From Gonapodya sp. JEL0774 (Eukaryota > Monoblepharomycota > Monoblepharidomycetes > Monoblepharidales > Gonapodyaceae): a DNA stretch of 42,938 nt. Each line of letters begins with the position of its first letter. Positions within the stretch are counted from its first letter, which is position 1. Under the pieces are notes generated by a model. It had not been told where the DNA came from, did not search any database, and saw nothing but the letters and a program-made list of their open reading frames with translations. The stretch spans positions 1 to 42,938 of the forward strand of contig JADIIX010000090.1 of assembly GCA_027604505.1 (NCBI GenBank), in the 5' to 3' direction. This document shows, in pieces, positions 10,036-21,478 of this stretch. The position numbers and the translations under genes are program-made.

Positions 10036-12560
10036 ATGGACAGTCTTGTGATTCTGTCAGAGACTGGGTGCGCACTCATCTCCTCCGTGCTTTATTCCCC
10101 GTCCATTCTCGGCTCCACTCCAAAATTCATTCCATTTTCCGTGTCATCCAACCATTCCCCTCCCAAATCCCATCTCCACTCCAGAAAGACGATTTTCGCT
10201 AAACACTTCAGACTCCCTTCTCCTCCTGCTACTGTCATTGCCGAATTCCTCTCCCTGGTCGGAAAGCCCTCGTCTCTCTCAACTCATTCCTCTTCACACC
10301 ACGCCCTAAAGAATGGCACCTCCACCTCCCAGACAGGAAATGCAACGGGCAGCTCAGATACTCCACCCGCCGTCGCGGTCTGCGAGGGAACTTGGCGGGT
10401 ACATCAGCTTTTCCGCGGCCACATTTGGATTCTGGGAATCGTGCGAGGGGACGGTGTGTTGGGCTTTGGAGCTCCCACCACCCTATAACATACTTAGTTC
10501 CGCTGCTAGTGCCGCCCTTGTTCGTCCTCCAACTCCTGCAACGATTGGGTGAACTCATGACCGAGTATTTTGATGGATTCACCGAGGCTATTGTCCGAGA
10601 CAACGCTGTCATCATTTACGAAGTGAGTTCCCCCTCTAATCATATTCCCCGTGCCCGTCCTTCCCCACCACGATTTACCCACAACGGCGTACGTCGCGCT
10701 TTCGATCGATTGAATCGTTTACTGCACCCTATCAAGCTCCTCGATGAAATGCTCGACGCCGGATTTCCGGTCAACACTGAGCCCGCAGTCCTCCGCGAAC
10801 TCGTCCCACCACCGAGCCTCCTCAGCCAACTCGTTCAGGCTGTAAACATCGGTACAAAGTACGTTGCTTAATTTTGAGACCGACATTGTGAGCTGCACCT
10901 CAAACCGTGGTCACCGCCCACGCCACCGCTATGTGCCCGATGTCCCACGCACCCTCCAGTCTCCCTTCTGTCCGTCCCCTCCCCACTCTTTCCAATATCC
11001 CCTGGCGCCCCACAAACATTAAATACGCATCCAACGAGGTCCTCTTTGACATCGCCGAAGAAATCGACGTCCTCATGAACTCGTGCGTACCCCATTCACA
11101 ATGGTCGTCTCAGTGAGACAGAGCATAAGCTTCATGGGCATCTATCAAAACTCGTTTATACGCACTCTATGCACGCATGCAGCAACGGATCTATCGCCTC
11201 GGGTGAAATCCAGGGCCAGATCAACTGCCTCTCGAAATTGTCTGGTGGGTACCAACTCTGAACCTCCCCTGGCATTTGCACCCGCCGTCCCTCCACTAAT
11301 TCCCTCTTACCTCATCTTCGCTTCTTGTCTGGTTCCCCGATCCCTGTCCAAACTAATCCGGTTCTCGTCCACCGCATGGTGACTCATCCGACAAGGCATG
11401 CCCGAACTCTTGCTCACCTTCACCAACAGCAGGATCATCGAGAACGACGTGATCGGGTTTCATCCTTGCGTGCGGTGCGTTTTGCCATGCGATCGACAGG
11501 TTCAAGTGATCGTGTTTTGGATCCTTGCTGAAGTCCCGCATGTCTAATGTGATCCCCAACTACAACCACTTTTCCCGCTTTCCACTTCCCCTCTGCAACA
11601 ACATCAGACATGCTCGTTGGGCAAAAGACCGTACCCTCTCCTTCGTGCCTCCCGATGGCTCCTCGACACTGATGAAATACAGGTGTGCCGTAGTTCGACG
11701 CGTGCGCCAGCAGTGACGAAATGTCACTCCCATCACGATCCCACACCACACAGCATCCCTCTCCAAAATACCAGCAGCCTTCCCCTTCATATCCGCCCGC
11801 AATTCTCCGTTTTGAGTTCGACAGGTAGGGCTCCGTGAGCGCTGACTCGCTCGGTGCGATCGCCCTTCTTACCGGCTCCACATCTCGCCTTTTATCCAGC
11901 CAAACTTGAGCTTAACCTCACCCAACGCACCTCCGGTGCCAAGGGACTGGAATCCGTCGCCCTCATCGTTTTACTTCCTCAGTCCACGGGGGATATCAGG
12001 ACGAACGTGAACGTCGGGCAGTCCAAGTGGGATAGTTTGACGAAGGTGAGCTGCGGCTGTAGAATTGGGTGACCGTTTGGACAATTTTTGTGATCGGTGG
12101 GTTCTGATCGTGGGGCCCATTGCCATTATTGTATCCAGAGACTTCAGTGGGTGGTACCCAAAATGTCCGCCGAACCAGGAAAAGGTGGTATTCCTCAACT
12201 CTCGTGTACATTTTCATTGCAAAGGTGGGCCATTCTGAGTCCGCGAAAGCCTCGTTGATACATAACGTCGCCTTACCTGTGTTACTTTTTGCAGAGAGGA
12301 TGCCAAACTTGCCATGGTCGCGATTTTTGCTGATTTCCGAGTACAAGGCCAATCCGTAAGCGGACTGCGTGTGGACACGTTACAATTGCTAAATGAACCA
12401 TACAAGCCGTATAAGGTAAGAACTAGTGGATTGTGAAACTTCGATCGGGTTTTCATTTTATTTTATCCCGACTCCCAAACTACAAACTTTTTTACCGATT
12501 TCAAAGGGTGTAAAATCATCTATCAAAGCCGGTAGATACTGTATGAGATTGTCAGCGTAG
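10036..12560 (+). CDS. AP-3 adaptor complex mu subunit
   Basis: Thirteen exons (10036-10067, 10185-10453, 10498-10622, 10737-10851, 10893-11082, 11183-11244, 11396-11474, 11608-11682, 11754-11824, 11900-12045, 12139-12224, 12295-12415, 12507-12560) join in phase to 474 residues. The start is MDSLVILSETGKTIF, a longin-type N-terminus. Diagnostic segments are [58 protein letters not shown] and the end EPYKPYKGVKSSIKAGRY. LSNIPWR and the KPYKGVKxxxKAG end fit mu3 better than mu1 or mu2. The protein is a core chain of the AP-3 coat, which sorts cargo from Golgi or endosomes to the vacuole and recognises tyrosine-based signals through its C-terminal half. Exons 5 and 9 have less certain edges. Confidence 0.92.
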
Positions 12561-12583
12561 ACCGAGCAAGGTGATATCCCACT

Positions 12584-13011
12584 TCAGGTGTTGCCCGCGT
12601 GCGCAGATTCCGATGCCGATGTCGTCCCAGCTTCACCATGGGCGGAGTGAATTTGCTCGATCGTCTAGTGGAGATGAGTGAGCGGGAGCAGGGCCAGGAG
12701 AAACGGGGACAGGAACGTACATCTGCTTGAAGAGTTTCAATCGGCTCCTCTGGCTCTCGCTCGGCTTTTATGACAGCTTCACTGTAGGAAGCCAATCTAT
12801 CCGACCATAGCATAGCAAGGAAGTGCTTAATGCCAGACCAAAGAATATACCAAAGTCCACGTTCACGCATCCCCCTCAACGCACAATTGTGACCATTCTT
12901 TCACATGCTTGATGGGGCCTACGCTTGTCTTGCTGGGTTGTCGTTGCTTCGCCTTCTCGAGCGCCTCGGGGTCATTGTCCGACTTACAGTTGGTCCGGTA
13001 AAAGAGGTCAT
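12584..13011 (-). CDS. Small hypothetical protein, 93 residues, three exons
   Basis: Exons 13011-12988, 12897-12721 and 12664-12584 join with all junctions in phase 0. The first two introns have GTAAGT and GTACGT donors. The start is MTSFTGPT. The middle exon holds an aromatic, moderately hydrophobic helix (LWYILWSGIKHFLAMLWSD) that could be membrane-associated, then an acidic EREPEEPIE stretch. The last exon is Ser/Ala/Gly-rich and ends GNT. I do not recognise the family. The gene runs toward AP-3 mu, with stops 24 bp apart. Overlapping frames in the first intron also look coherent, so the model is tentative. Confidence 0.5.
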
Positions 13012-13339
13012 GCTCGAGGATGACGATGTGTTCAATCAACTGAATAGCCCACCATGTGAGAGCCGACCGGTACTCGAAGCGACACGGTGCTGGAGAGGAA
13101 CCTTATGCCAGGGAAAGCAGTCCGTCGCATAGTGGAAGGGATGATCCTGGACAGAGAGAACATTGTGGTTGTGCGTGGAAACGAAACGGGGTTGCTTGAG
13201 TGTTGATGGTGACGTCACTAACCCGCCAAGCCACAACATCATGGGACAAGACCGCGATATTTCATTATTTACAACTTTTTACGAATCGGAAGCATGTGCA
13301 GTGAAAAGTACAGTGAGTCTTTGACAAGATAATGATGAT

Positions 13340-13769
13340 TCACTCTGAGTCCGCCGTGAGAGTCTCCCAAGGACTGCGATCCATGGGACACTGTTGGCGA
13401 CTAGATTCCTGATTCAACCATTTAAGAATGCAATGCATGTGGAAAACGTGTTGGCATTTGCCCCAAACTGGAGGTCGGGAATGTCACCGGGTGCACGGAT
13501 ACGGAATCGACCACCACTCGGATGGATCAGGCTCCCATACGATCGTGAAAATACAGTAGATGACGTACTGAGGGGACAATCCTCTCCTGGGCTTTTGCAG
13601 TCGGGGCAACATCCGTCGAAAGCGTTCCTGCAGATACCACACACATCATCCTCGTCCTTGACTGTCCATTTCCAGACGGCCACGGCGTGCCAGCCTAGAT
13701 ACAGGAGAAGATGCTTCACCGATAAGCACGTGAAAAAAAGAGCTCCTCACTTTTGATTTTGAGCTTCAT
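13340..13769 (-). CDS. APC11: APC11, RING-H2 subunit of the anaphase-promoting complex
   Basis: Exons 13769-13751, 13694-13569 and 13467-13340 join to 90 residues, the usual APC11 length. The N-terminus MKLKIKSWHAVAVWKW leads into the signature CGICRNAFDGCCPDCKSPG, then EDCPLIWGKCQHVFHMHCIL and a final CPMDRSPWE. The zinc ligands of the RING-H2 finger are all present; the replacement of a terminal CxxC Cys by Asp (CPMD) is usual in fungal APC11. The protein recruits E2 enzymes to the APC/C, which ubiquitinates securin and cyclins in mitosis. All splice phases close. Confidence 0.95.
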
Positions 13770-14022
13770 CGGACCTGGAGGTTTTGTGATCCAGATTTGA
13801 AATGTTTCCTGAAAGCTGCTCCAGGGAACGCCCACGCGCGAGCGCTGAATCAGCTCAAGCAAGACGAAATGGTGAGGTTTGGTCTCCTATTTAGGTGGGA
13901 AACGAAGTTCGATAGAAGCGGTTTCGCTTTCTGCTGGTGTCATACAAACAACTCAAAATGCTGAATGTTCGGCGTTCACACGAAATCATTCAAGGGTGAC
14001 AATTAAGGAGTAATTCATCTCT

Positions 14023-14198
14023 TTATTGAAGTACACGGTTGAGATCGTAATCGCTCCAGAGTGAACACTTTCGAGGGCAGCTCTGCATAACAGAAGAATG
14101 TTCAGGGAGAGAAAGAATGACACCAAATCCTTGTCCTTGGATGTGTATTTGAGGTTTGGTTTGGGTTCTTGACCAACGACAGAGTGGAATTCAGCCAT
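14023..14198 (-). CDS. Tiny unknown ORF divergent from AP-1 mu
   Basis: The start MAEFHSVVGQEPKPNLKYTS is followed by a possible intron (14123-14083: GTGTCA donor, pyrimidine-rich, TATGCAG acceptor). Splicing gives 44 residues ending NRVLQ; reading through gives 70 residues ending at 13986. The hydrophobic run seen in the unspliced form comes from the putative intron's pyrimidine tract. I do not recognise the product. The start lies 53 bp from the AP-1 mu start on the opposite strand, so the ORF could instead be part of that gene's leader region. Confidence 0.3.
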
Positions 14199-14251
14199 GA
14201 ATCGGCGGCTTTATACTGCTCACCCACCACCGTCACATCCCGCCCGTAACG

Positions 14252-16628
14252 ATGGTCGCGTCCGCCGTTTTCATTCTGGACCTTAAGGGCAAGGTCCTCA
14301 TCTCTCGGAACTATCGGGGGGACATTCCCATGTCCGCCATCGAGAAGTTCATGCCCTTGATCCTTGCCGCCGAGGAGAACGAGGAGAGTCCCGCGCCAGT
14401 GATGAGCACAGAGGATGGAACACATTTTCTATATGTGAAGCATAACAATGTCTACCGTGAGTGGTTTGCTGGGTCAAGCAGGTTCCCGCGCGTTCTGAGG
14501 GACGCTCGGCGGTGAAGCAGCCGTGGACGTCGGAGTTAGACACCACATGGCAACTCGCCGTTGACACCAGTATTGAAGCTCTTGAGAGTGGTTTTGAGAA
14601 TTCGTTCACTCGAACCCAATCTCTGACTGGAATTCAAAACTCGAAACGCCTTAGTGGTTGCCATGACCCGGAAGAACTCGAACGCAGCGACCATCGTCCT
14701 CTTTCTCCACAGACTCATACAGGTGAAAATTTGTGTCGTGCTTACACTGTGCAGCTGTGTGAGCTCCGAGCGGGACTGAGCAATTTTTGGGCCCTAGGTG
14801 TTCATTGAGTACTTCAAGGAGTTGGAGGAAGAGTCTATTCGGGACAACTTTGTCATCATTTACGAGCTATTGGATGAAATGATGGACTTTGGATACCCTC
14901 AGACCACGGAACCCAACATCTTGAAAGAGTGAGTGTGTTTTGCCGGATTGAAATCCTCTATCAAGCTCGCATCCTCTGGGTACCTTACCCTGCCCATCCC
15001 TGTCGATTCAGATACATTACCCAAGAGTCACACAAACTAGAATCTCAGACTCGTCCACCACCTGCAGTCACGAATGCTGTTTCATGGCGGTCTGAAGGAA
15101 TCAAGTATCGGAAGAATGAAGTGTTTTTGGACGTTGTGGAGTCCGTTAACCTCATGGTAAGCTTAGTTGATTTCAAGGTCACCCTGGGTTTCTCTTTGTT
15201 AGACCTTTGCTTTCAGGTAAACGCCAACGGTAACGTCCTCAGGTCCGAAATTCTTGGCGCAATCAAGATGAAGGTGTACCTCACGGGTATGCCCGAGCTG
15301 CGACTTGGACTCAATGATAAGGTCATGTTTGATAGCGATGGCAAATGTGAGTTTGCCAATTCGGTCACGCTGGTTTATACCCACTCCTGTCACACGGCCT
15401 TGAATTTCAAATTCTAGCACCTTCTGCGAAGGGCAAATCCATCGAAATGGAGGATGTAAAGTTCCACCAGTGTGTCCGCTTGTCCCGATTCGACAACGAC
15501 AGAACAATCTCGTTCATCCCTCCGGACGGCGAGTTTGAGCTTATGAGCTACCGGCTAAATACGCAGGTGAGGTTTGCCTGAATTGGGACATTAGTTCTTT
15601 TTGTCTTTGTTTCTGTGAATGTTTATCATTGTTATTTCCCTGAATGATCCTCATTCTTGCGGTCCCAAGGTGAAACCTCTGATTTGGTGCGAGGCATTGA
15701 TTGAGCAACATCCCGGTTCTCGGATTGAGTACATGCTCAAAGTAAGGCTCGTTATCGCGAATAGTTCGGGTCGGTGCTGAAATCGACGACCGCGGAACTA
15801 CCGTCGACAGGCGAAAGCTCAGTTCAAACGACGCTCCACCGCCAACAATGTCGAGATTCTTGTCCCCGTCCCTGAAGATGCTGACAGTCCCAAATTCAAG
15901 TGCACTGCTGGAACGGTTTCGTACGCTCCGGAAAAGAACTCCATGGTGTGGAGGATCAAGCAGTTCCAAGGAGGCAAGGAGTTCTTGATGAGGGCGCACT
16001 TTGGATTGCCTAGTGTCAAAAGCGGTGAGTTTGAAGCTTTTGCGTGATAAAGTCCTCAGATTCATAAAATTATACTTCTGCAGAGGACCCCGACAAACGT
16101 CCTCCGATTTCGATCAAATACGAGATTCCGTACTTCACTACATCAGGTATCCAAGTCCGATATCTTAAAGTGGTGGAGAAGAGCGGGTACCAAGCGTTCC
16201 CTTGGGTTAGATACATCACTCAGAATGGAGGTGAGGGACACCCAACGAAATCCTTTGGATACATACTCCTGTACAGTTGGTTCTGCGTCCTCTCACCATG
16301 ACCCGGTACTTCATTCACAGATTACCACATCCGGCTTCCACTCCCAATGGATACGAATAAATTGCCTGAAATTGTGGGTAGTAGGGATCTCAGCGAACGT
16401 GTTGTTCTTCGATTGTTCCAACTTTTCAAAGTCTCTACAGTGATCTCCCAGATTCAACTCAGTGGAGCGGTGAATACCCATTATGTCAGTACATATACCC
16501 GAATGCTCTGCTGTACAGAAATACATGGGGGGAGGATTGCCTCAACCAGATCGGCCACAGAGCAGCTGCTCCTTTTTATGACCGCAGTCTGTCGACTGAA
16601 CCTAATGATGACTTATGAGCGACGATAG
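14252..16628 (+). CDS. AP-1 adaptor complex mu subunit, with an unusual C-terminal read-on
   Basis: Ten exons (14252-14456, 14655-14722, 14798-14928, 15012-15156, 15217-15346, 15418-15566, 15670-15741, 15811-16024, 16084-16230, 16321-16628) join in phase. The protein starts [20 protein letters not shown] and shows [65 protein letters not shown] and [14 protein letters not shown], matching clathrin adaptor mu1 throughout. AP-1 carries cargo between trans-Golgi and endosomes. Mu1 normally ends a few residues after RYITQNGDY (here about 16340), but the frame stays open for about 95 more codons to 16628, 14 bases past the ATG12 start. Either a stop was lost, an exon edge is missed, or the tail is real. 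Confidence is for the gene; the 3' end is uncertain. Confidence 0.93.
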
Positions 16629-17302
16629 CCCCCCATCCGCTCCAAATGCTCGACCAGTTCCTGCTGCAGGCCCACCGAAAGGTTCGCATCATATGGGATC
16701 CCTTTCACCTGTAGCAACGGCGATCGCAGAACTGATTCACCATCTGCTATCAATCAAATCACATTCAAGTGGTTGTCAACTTCCGCGCAACCGGAAACGC
16801 CCCGATATTAAAGCAAAATCTGTTCAAGATAACCGCATCGTTCAAGTTCCAGACTGTGATTGATTTCCTGAGGAAACAACTCAATGTGCAGCCTGCTTCT
16901 GGGGAAGTCCTGGTGAGCTCAGGGGTACCCCTCTTCCACTTTCCGTTAGATTGTGTCTCTTTACTATGATATGAGATACGGGACGAAGCGTTTCAAAAAA
17001 GCCTAACTTCGGGTCGTTTCCTTTACGTCCTCGGTTTCCAAAGTTGCTCTACGTCAACAGTGCATTCGTCCCCGCCCCTGACGAGATCGTTGGGAACCTC
17101 CAACAAGTACGCTTTGCAAATTTACTACCAGCGTATACCTCTCTTCGGACCTAACAAGGTCCCAATCGTTTTCATTTCTCTCCTCTCGTGCGGGTGGGTC
17201 GTTCCCTCCTCACCGGTTCGCATCGTCTCCACCTCGCAGTGCTTCAAAGATGCTTCAGGGTCTCTTGTGATCAATTACGCGACGACTGCAGCATGGGGAT
17301 AA
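16615..17302 (+). CDS. ATG12: Atg12, ubiquitin-like autophagy modifier
   Basis: Exons 16615-16681, 16770-16912, 17044-17106 and 17240-17302 join to 111 residues. After a short Ser/Pro-rich N-terminus ([14 protein letters not shown]) comes the Atg12 core: [55 protein letters not shown] and the end [11 protein letters not shown]. The terminal Gly is exposed without processing, as is typical for Atg12, and is conjugated to Atg5; that conjugate promotes lipidation of Atg8 on autophagosome membranes. The first donor (GTTCGC) is weak but gives the right phase. The start lies inside the open tail of the AP-1 mu frame, in a different frame. Confidence 0.93.
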
Positions 17303-17815
17303 CGTGATGTGGGGTCCGATTGGGACCTGCACGAAGGAAACACAATAGTGCAGTACCGTATTTGGTGAACGAAACATATGAATTCAAATGCATACCCAGA
17401 GCAACAACACACTGCTACGCAGAGCCCTGACTTGCCTAAATCACATGCGAACAACTCCCTATTTCCAAGTCCCACGTGCACATTAACTCAAATGCCGAAT
17501 ACTTCTACAGCGACTTATGAACGTCGTCACGACAAATCTCCATATATCAAATTTCAAATTCCGAAATCCCCAGATCATCAACTCCTCAATTCCAAATCAC
17601 ATCAATCCCAAGCTGCCACCAACATCCCATTCCCCGCTGACCCAAAACCAAACTCGACATAAACCAATGAAACTCTACCAAGAAACGAGAGAACGATCCC
17701 CCCCTGCCCTGACCCTCAAAGTAACCAGTCCAAAATCCAATCAAAGTCATACCACCAAATTCGCTCTCGATCTGTCTCAAATTGTGACACTCTTGGCAAT
17801 CTTAGCCACCCAGGA
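17303..17815. other. Intergenic region between convergent ATG12 and C2H2 gene
   Basis: About 500 bp, rich in A and C on the plus strand. I see only short ORFs without recognisable motifs. It should contain the 3' ends of both flanking transcripts. Confidence 0.6.
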
Positions 17816-20800
17816 TCAGCTGTCAGCTTCTGCCCGACTAGTGAATCCATGTTTGACCTTGAAGTGGTTCCTCGCGTCTTGTTTGCTGTAGAGCGACACA
17901 GTGGGTGGGCAGAGCTGTAGTGCACGACAAAAGCGACAGACGATTAGTTAGAGTCACTTGCAACAGAGCCAATCATAACCCTCCACCCCTCCCCAAACAA
18001 TGCTACCTTTTCCAAGACCCCCGACCTTTCAACTCACCGAGCACACAAAATGCTTCACCTTGTGATGTTCCACCTTTAACAAGTGCACCAACATATTACT
18101 CTTCTTCCTATCACCGTAACTACACCCTGGGTACGGACACGTCCACTCTGGCCTCCCCCTCCCTCCCAACCTACAGTGGTTGGACAACAAGTGATCCCCC
18201 ATGGCACAGTGCCCGTCTGCCACGGGATCCCCCTCCGCGATGGCCACGGGACCGGTCGAGAGGGAGAGCGGTGAGGGCAAGTCGGTAGAGCAGTAGACGA
18301 AAGCGTTTGATCGGCCAATACGAACCGGGCGGGAATAGCAGGTGGTGGAGAAGGTGCAAGTGGGCACTGGGCACCGGAGGGTTTCGAATGAGAGGGAGGG
18401 GTTGACATGGAGACGTGGCGGCGACCCAGATTCCACGGCTGTGGTATGTGTGGCGGGGCCGAGATGCGTGTGTCCGTGCCCGTGGCGGTGCCCCATCCCC
18501 GCATCACCCGCCGCCCTCTCTGCCGACTCCTCATACAGGTGGTCCGACCCCGCCGACGGCGACACAGACCTCGCACTGTGGGATCTCGCGTTCGCTCTCG
18601 CATGCCTGGGTGAAGCGGTGACCGAGGACGCCGCCGACGCCCTTGACGATCGCGATCTAGACGACCGCGACTTGCGACCACCAGCACCAGCACCTCCTCC
18701 TGAATCGTTCTGCCCATTGCGTGCACTCCCATTCCCCCCCAACCCCTTCAGCTCGCCACCGTGTTCGAGCTCCCCATCTGGTCCGACGATCGACAGGGCC
18801 ACCGCTGGCGTGACGAGCGGGTCCGTGTCTATGCCGAGTGACAGGGTAAAGTGGTCCAAATCCAGATGGGACGGGACACCAAGGTGAGGGTACAAGACTC
18901 CGGTCGAGTCTGACCCGACGGTAGACCCACCCGCCGCAGCGCCATCAAAGTGCCAAGTAGCGGCCGGATCTACCGAGGCGGATGCGGACGTGGACCCAGA
19001 CCCAGATCCAGACCGGTACCCCGACCCCGACCCCGACGACGACGACGACGACGACGACGACATGGTGGGCGACGGATGTGACCGATCAAGCGCCGCAGTT
19101 CGAGTGTGCGCGAGCAAGTTCGCGTTCGCGTTCCCGTTCCCGTATGTGTGCGTGAGCGTATGGAGTCTCGGTGACCGGCCTCCCTCCGCCCAAGCGCCAA
19201 TACCCATCCCTTCCATACCCTGCGCGGACCCTGGGCCACCACACTCGAGCACCGCTGCGCCGTAATTGCGGTGGTGCCCCTGTGGGGCGACGCGGTGGTG
19301 CATGTGGTCGTGGGACGACGAGTGGCCCGGCTGACCGGCGTTCCTGCCGAGCAACGGTGAAGGCGGGCGAGAGCGGGAGGCGGATCGGGATCTGGACGGG
19401 GATCGGGACCGGGTCGAGGTATGGGGAGGGTGGGCGAGGAGGGGTACGGCGAGGGACTGGTGCTGGAGCGGGGGCTGGGTGTGTGGGATGCCGATGTTCT
19501 GGTGCTCGTGGTGGCCATAGTGGGGCAGCGTCGCCGTGCCCAATCCCATATCCGCGCCCATGCCCATGCCCATTCCCCTGCTAAACACGTCTCCCACAAG
19601 CCCGAGCGCTGAGGGGGAGGGACTGACCGAGCCAGGTGGCACGCCCACGCCCAGGCCGGCGGCGGGATCCGGACCCGGAACGAGCCCCAAGCCTACACTC
19701 AAGTCCATTCCAGCCACCATGCCCATGCCCATGTCCATGTTCGAGTTCATGGCCATGTTGAAGCCTCCGCCCATGCCCACGTCCCAACCCACACCCCCAC
19801 CCAGCTGGTGCGGTTGCGGCGCGGCGGGCCAGGCAGACTGGACGCGAGAGGGGGTGGTGGTGGGGGCAGTGGAGGAGCTGGTGGAGGTGGAGTGGGTGTG
19901 TTGGTATGGTGCTGCACCTGCGCCGGCACCGCCACCTCCACCTCCACCCGCACCTCCGCCAATGGCCATGCTCGCCGGGTCGAGCGAGGCCGACCTCGCT
20001 CGAGTGTGTGAGTGGGAGTGTGGGAACGACACCCCGTTCGTACCCAGACCCGCACCAGGCCCCGACCCGGAGCCCGACCGCGAGTGGGTCCTGCGGTGTG
20101 CCGGGGGAGGTGCGAGGAGAGGGGTAGCGGCGGGAACGTCGGAGAGGGATTGGGGAAGGGGGAGGGTTGGGGCGGGGTACGAGGTGCGAGGCGAGGTGGA
20201 AGTGGCGGGCGGTCGTTGGTGTCCCGTACTCAGACCCTGCCACTGCAACTGCCCATGTGCGCGCGCCTGAGCCTGAGCCTGCGCATGGCCTTGAGCCTGT
20301 GCGATGGCGTTCTGAATGGCCAGAGCACCCTTGACTGCGATAGACCATTGTGAGGACGCAGAGGTGGTTGACGTGGCGGGGGTGGTTGTGGCTGTGGTGG
20401 GGGAGAGTGAAGGGACCTGGGATGTAGAGGGTTCGAGTTTGACGGAGGTGGCGAGGTGGGGGGAAAGGGGCTGCGGGTGCGGGTGGGTGGTGGAGAGGTG
20501 GTGGAGGGGAAGGGTTGATTTGGGGAACAATGATGACGAGGTGTGCGGCGGCAAGAAATCAAGGGGATCAGGGATGGTCGGCAAGTTGAGGGAGAGGGAG
20601 AGTGCGTTTTCGGGCAAAGGCCACAGGTTGAGTGGGCTGGTGGTTGAAGGAGTAGTGAGGAAGGGGAGGGATGAGGTGGGCGCTGCGGTGGTGGTTGTGG
20701 ATGTGGTGGCGGTTGCGGAGAATGGCGAGGCGGAGGAAAATAAGGAGGACGATGAGGATGAGGATGCGGAGGATGAAAAGGGGAGTGGGAGGGATGAGGA

Positions 20801-21478
20801 AGGAGCGGGGGCGGGCAGGGGAGGGTTTGAGGCGGCGATGGCGAGGGCGTCCGAGAGGTCCATGTCAGGGGAAGAGTCGTCGGAAGAGGACGAGGAGGAG
20901 GAGGTAGAGGATGCTGCTGAATGGGAGCGGGAGTGAGAGGGGATGAAGGGGAGAGAGGAGTTGTGTTGGACAACCGTGTTGGTGGTGTCCGTGCGTTGTC
21001 TCTTGTCCCTGTGGAGTCTGGAGTCCGAGTCCGAGTCGTCCGAGTCATCGTCATCGTCATCTGATGACAGGGATCCATCTGGTTTCCTGTTCCTTTTGGA
21101 GAAGAATGAGTTTATGGAGTTTGAGTCGCCCTGAGCGATCAAGAGGAGGGGAGAGTCGAATGAGGAGTTGAGGAGAGGGCGAGATGGGAGGAGCGCGGAT
21201 GTTGATCTTGAGAGGGAGAGGAGCGAGGGGTTGCGGGCGAGGGAGAGCGGCGAGTGCGGCGGGTTGAGCGGGGGTGACCGCGGTGCGGGTTGGGTGGGGG
21301 TGACGGGCTGAGCGACTGTGGTCTGTGACGGGTAGTGTGTGGGCTGAGTCGGCGACTGCGGTGTGTTGAGTGCTGTCTGTGCACTCTGTGCAGTGTGGTG
21401 GTGTATCGTGCTCGTTGATGCAGCTCCAGTCACCGACACCGATCCAGGCACAACACCAGAAACTGCAACCGATCCCAT
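17816..21478 (-). CDS. Large low-complexity C2H2 zinc-finger protein, 1179 residues
   Basis: Exon 1 (21478-18038) holds 1147 codons and exon 2 (17914-17816) 32, joined in phase 0 at CS|LC. Exon 2 completes a third finger: C-S-L-C, then NHFKVKH. The second finger is CPYPGC followed by HLLKVEH. The first (CPVPTC ... GDHLLSNH) has an unusually long loop and may hide an intron. The first thousand residues are Ser/Pro/Gly-rich, with poly-Ser runs, an acidic DDDDDDSDDSDSD block near residue 145, poly-Gly runs, a Met/Gly-rich section and an SR-like RSRSPSRSRSASRSR stretch. This looks like a disordered transcriptional regulator with a C-terminal DNA-binding cluster, but no specific family can be named. 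GC-rich codon use makes other frames open too. Confidence 0.75.

Noticed and set aside
12856-13080. Minus-strand frame with LTWWAIQLIEHIVILEHD followed by a charged region
   Set aside because: It overlaps the first exon and intron of the small gene model, has no clear start, and includes the strong GTAAGT donor. I kept the model that closes in phase, but this frame remains a weak alternative.
13050-13163. Minus-strand ORF starting MFSLSRIIPSTMRRTAF, resembling a mitochondrial targeting peptide
   Set aside because: It stops after about 42 codons, I could not join it in phase to any following exon, and it overlaps other coherent frames.
18342-20936. Several long plus-strand ORFs (for example 19536-20270 and 20316-20936)
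   Set aside because: They mirror the GC-rich, repetitive coding sequence of the minus-strand C2H2 protein and show no domain of their own.
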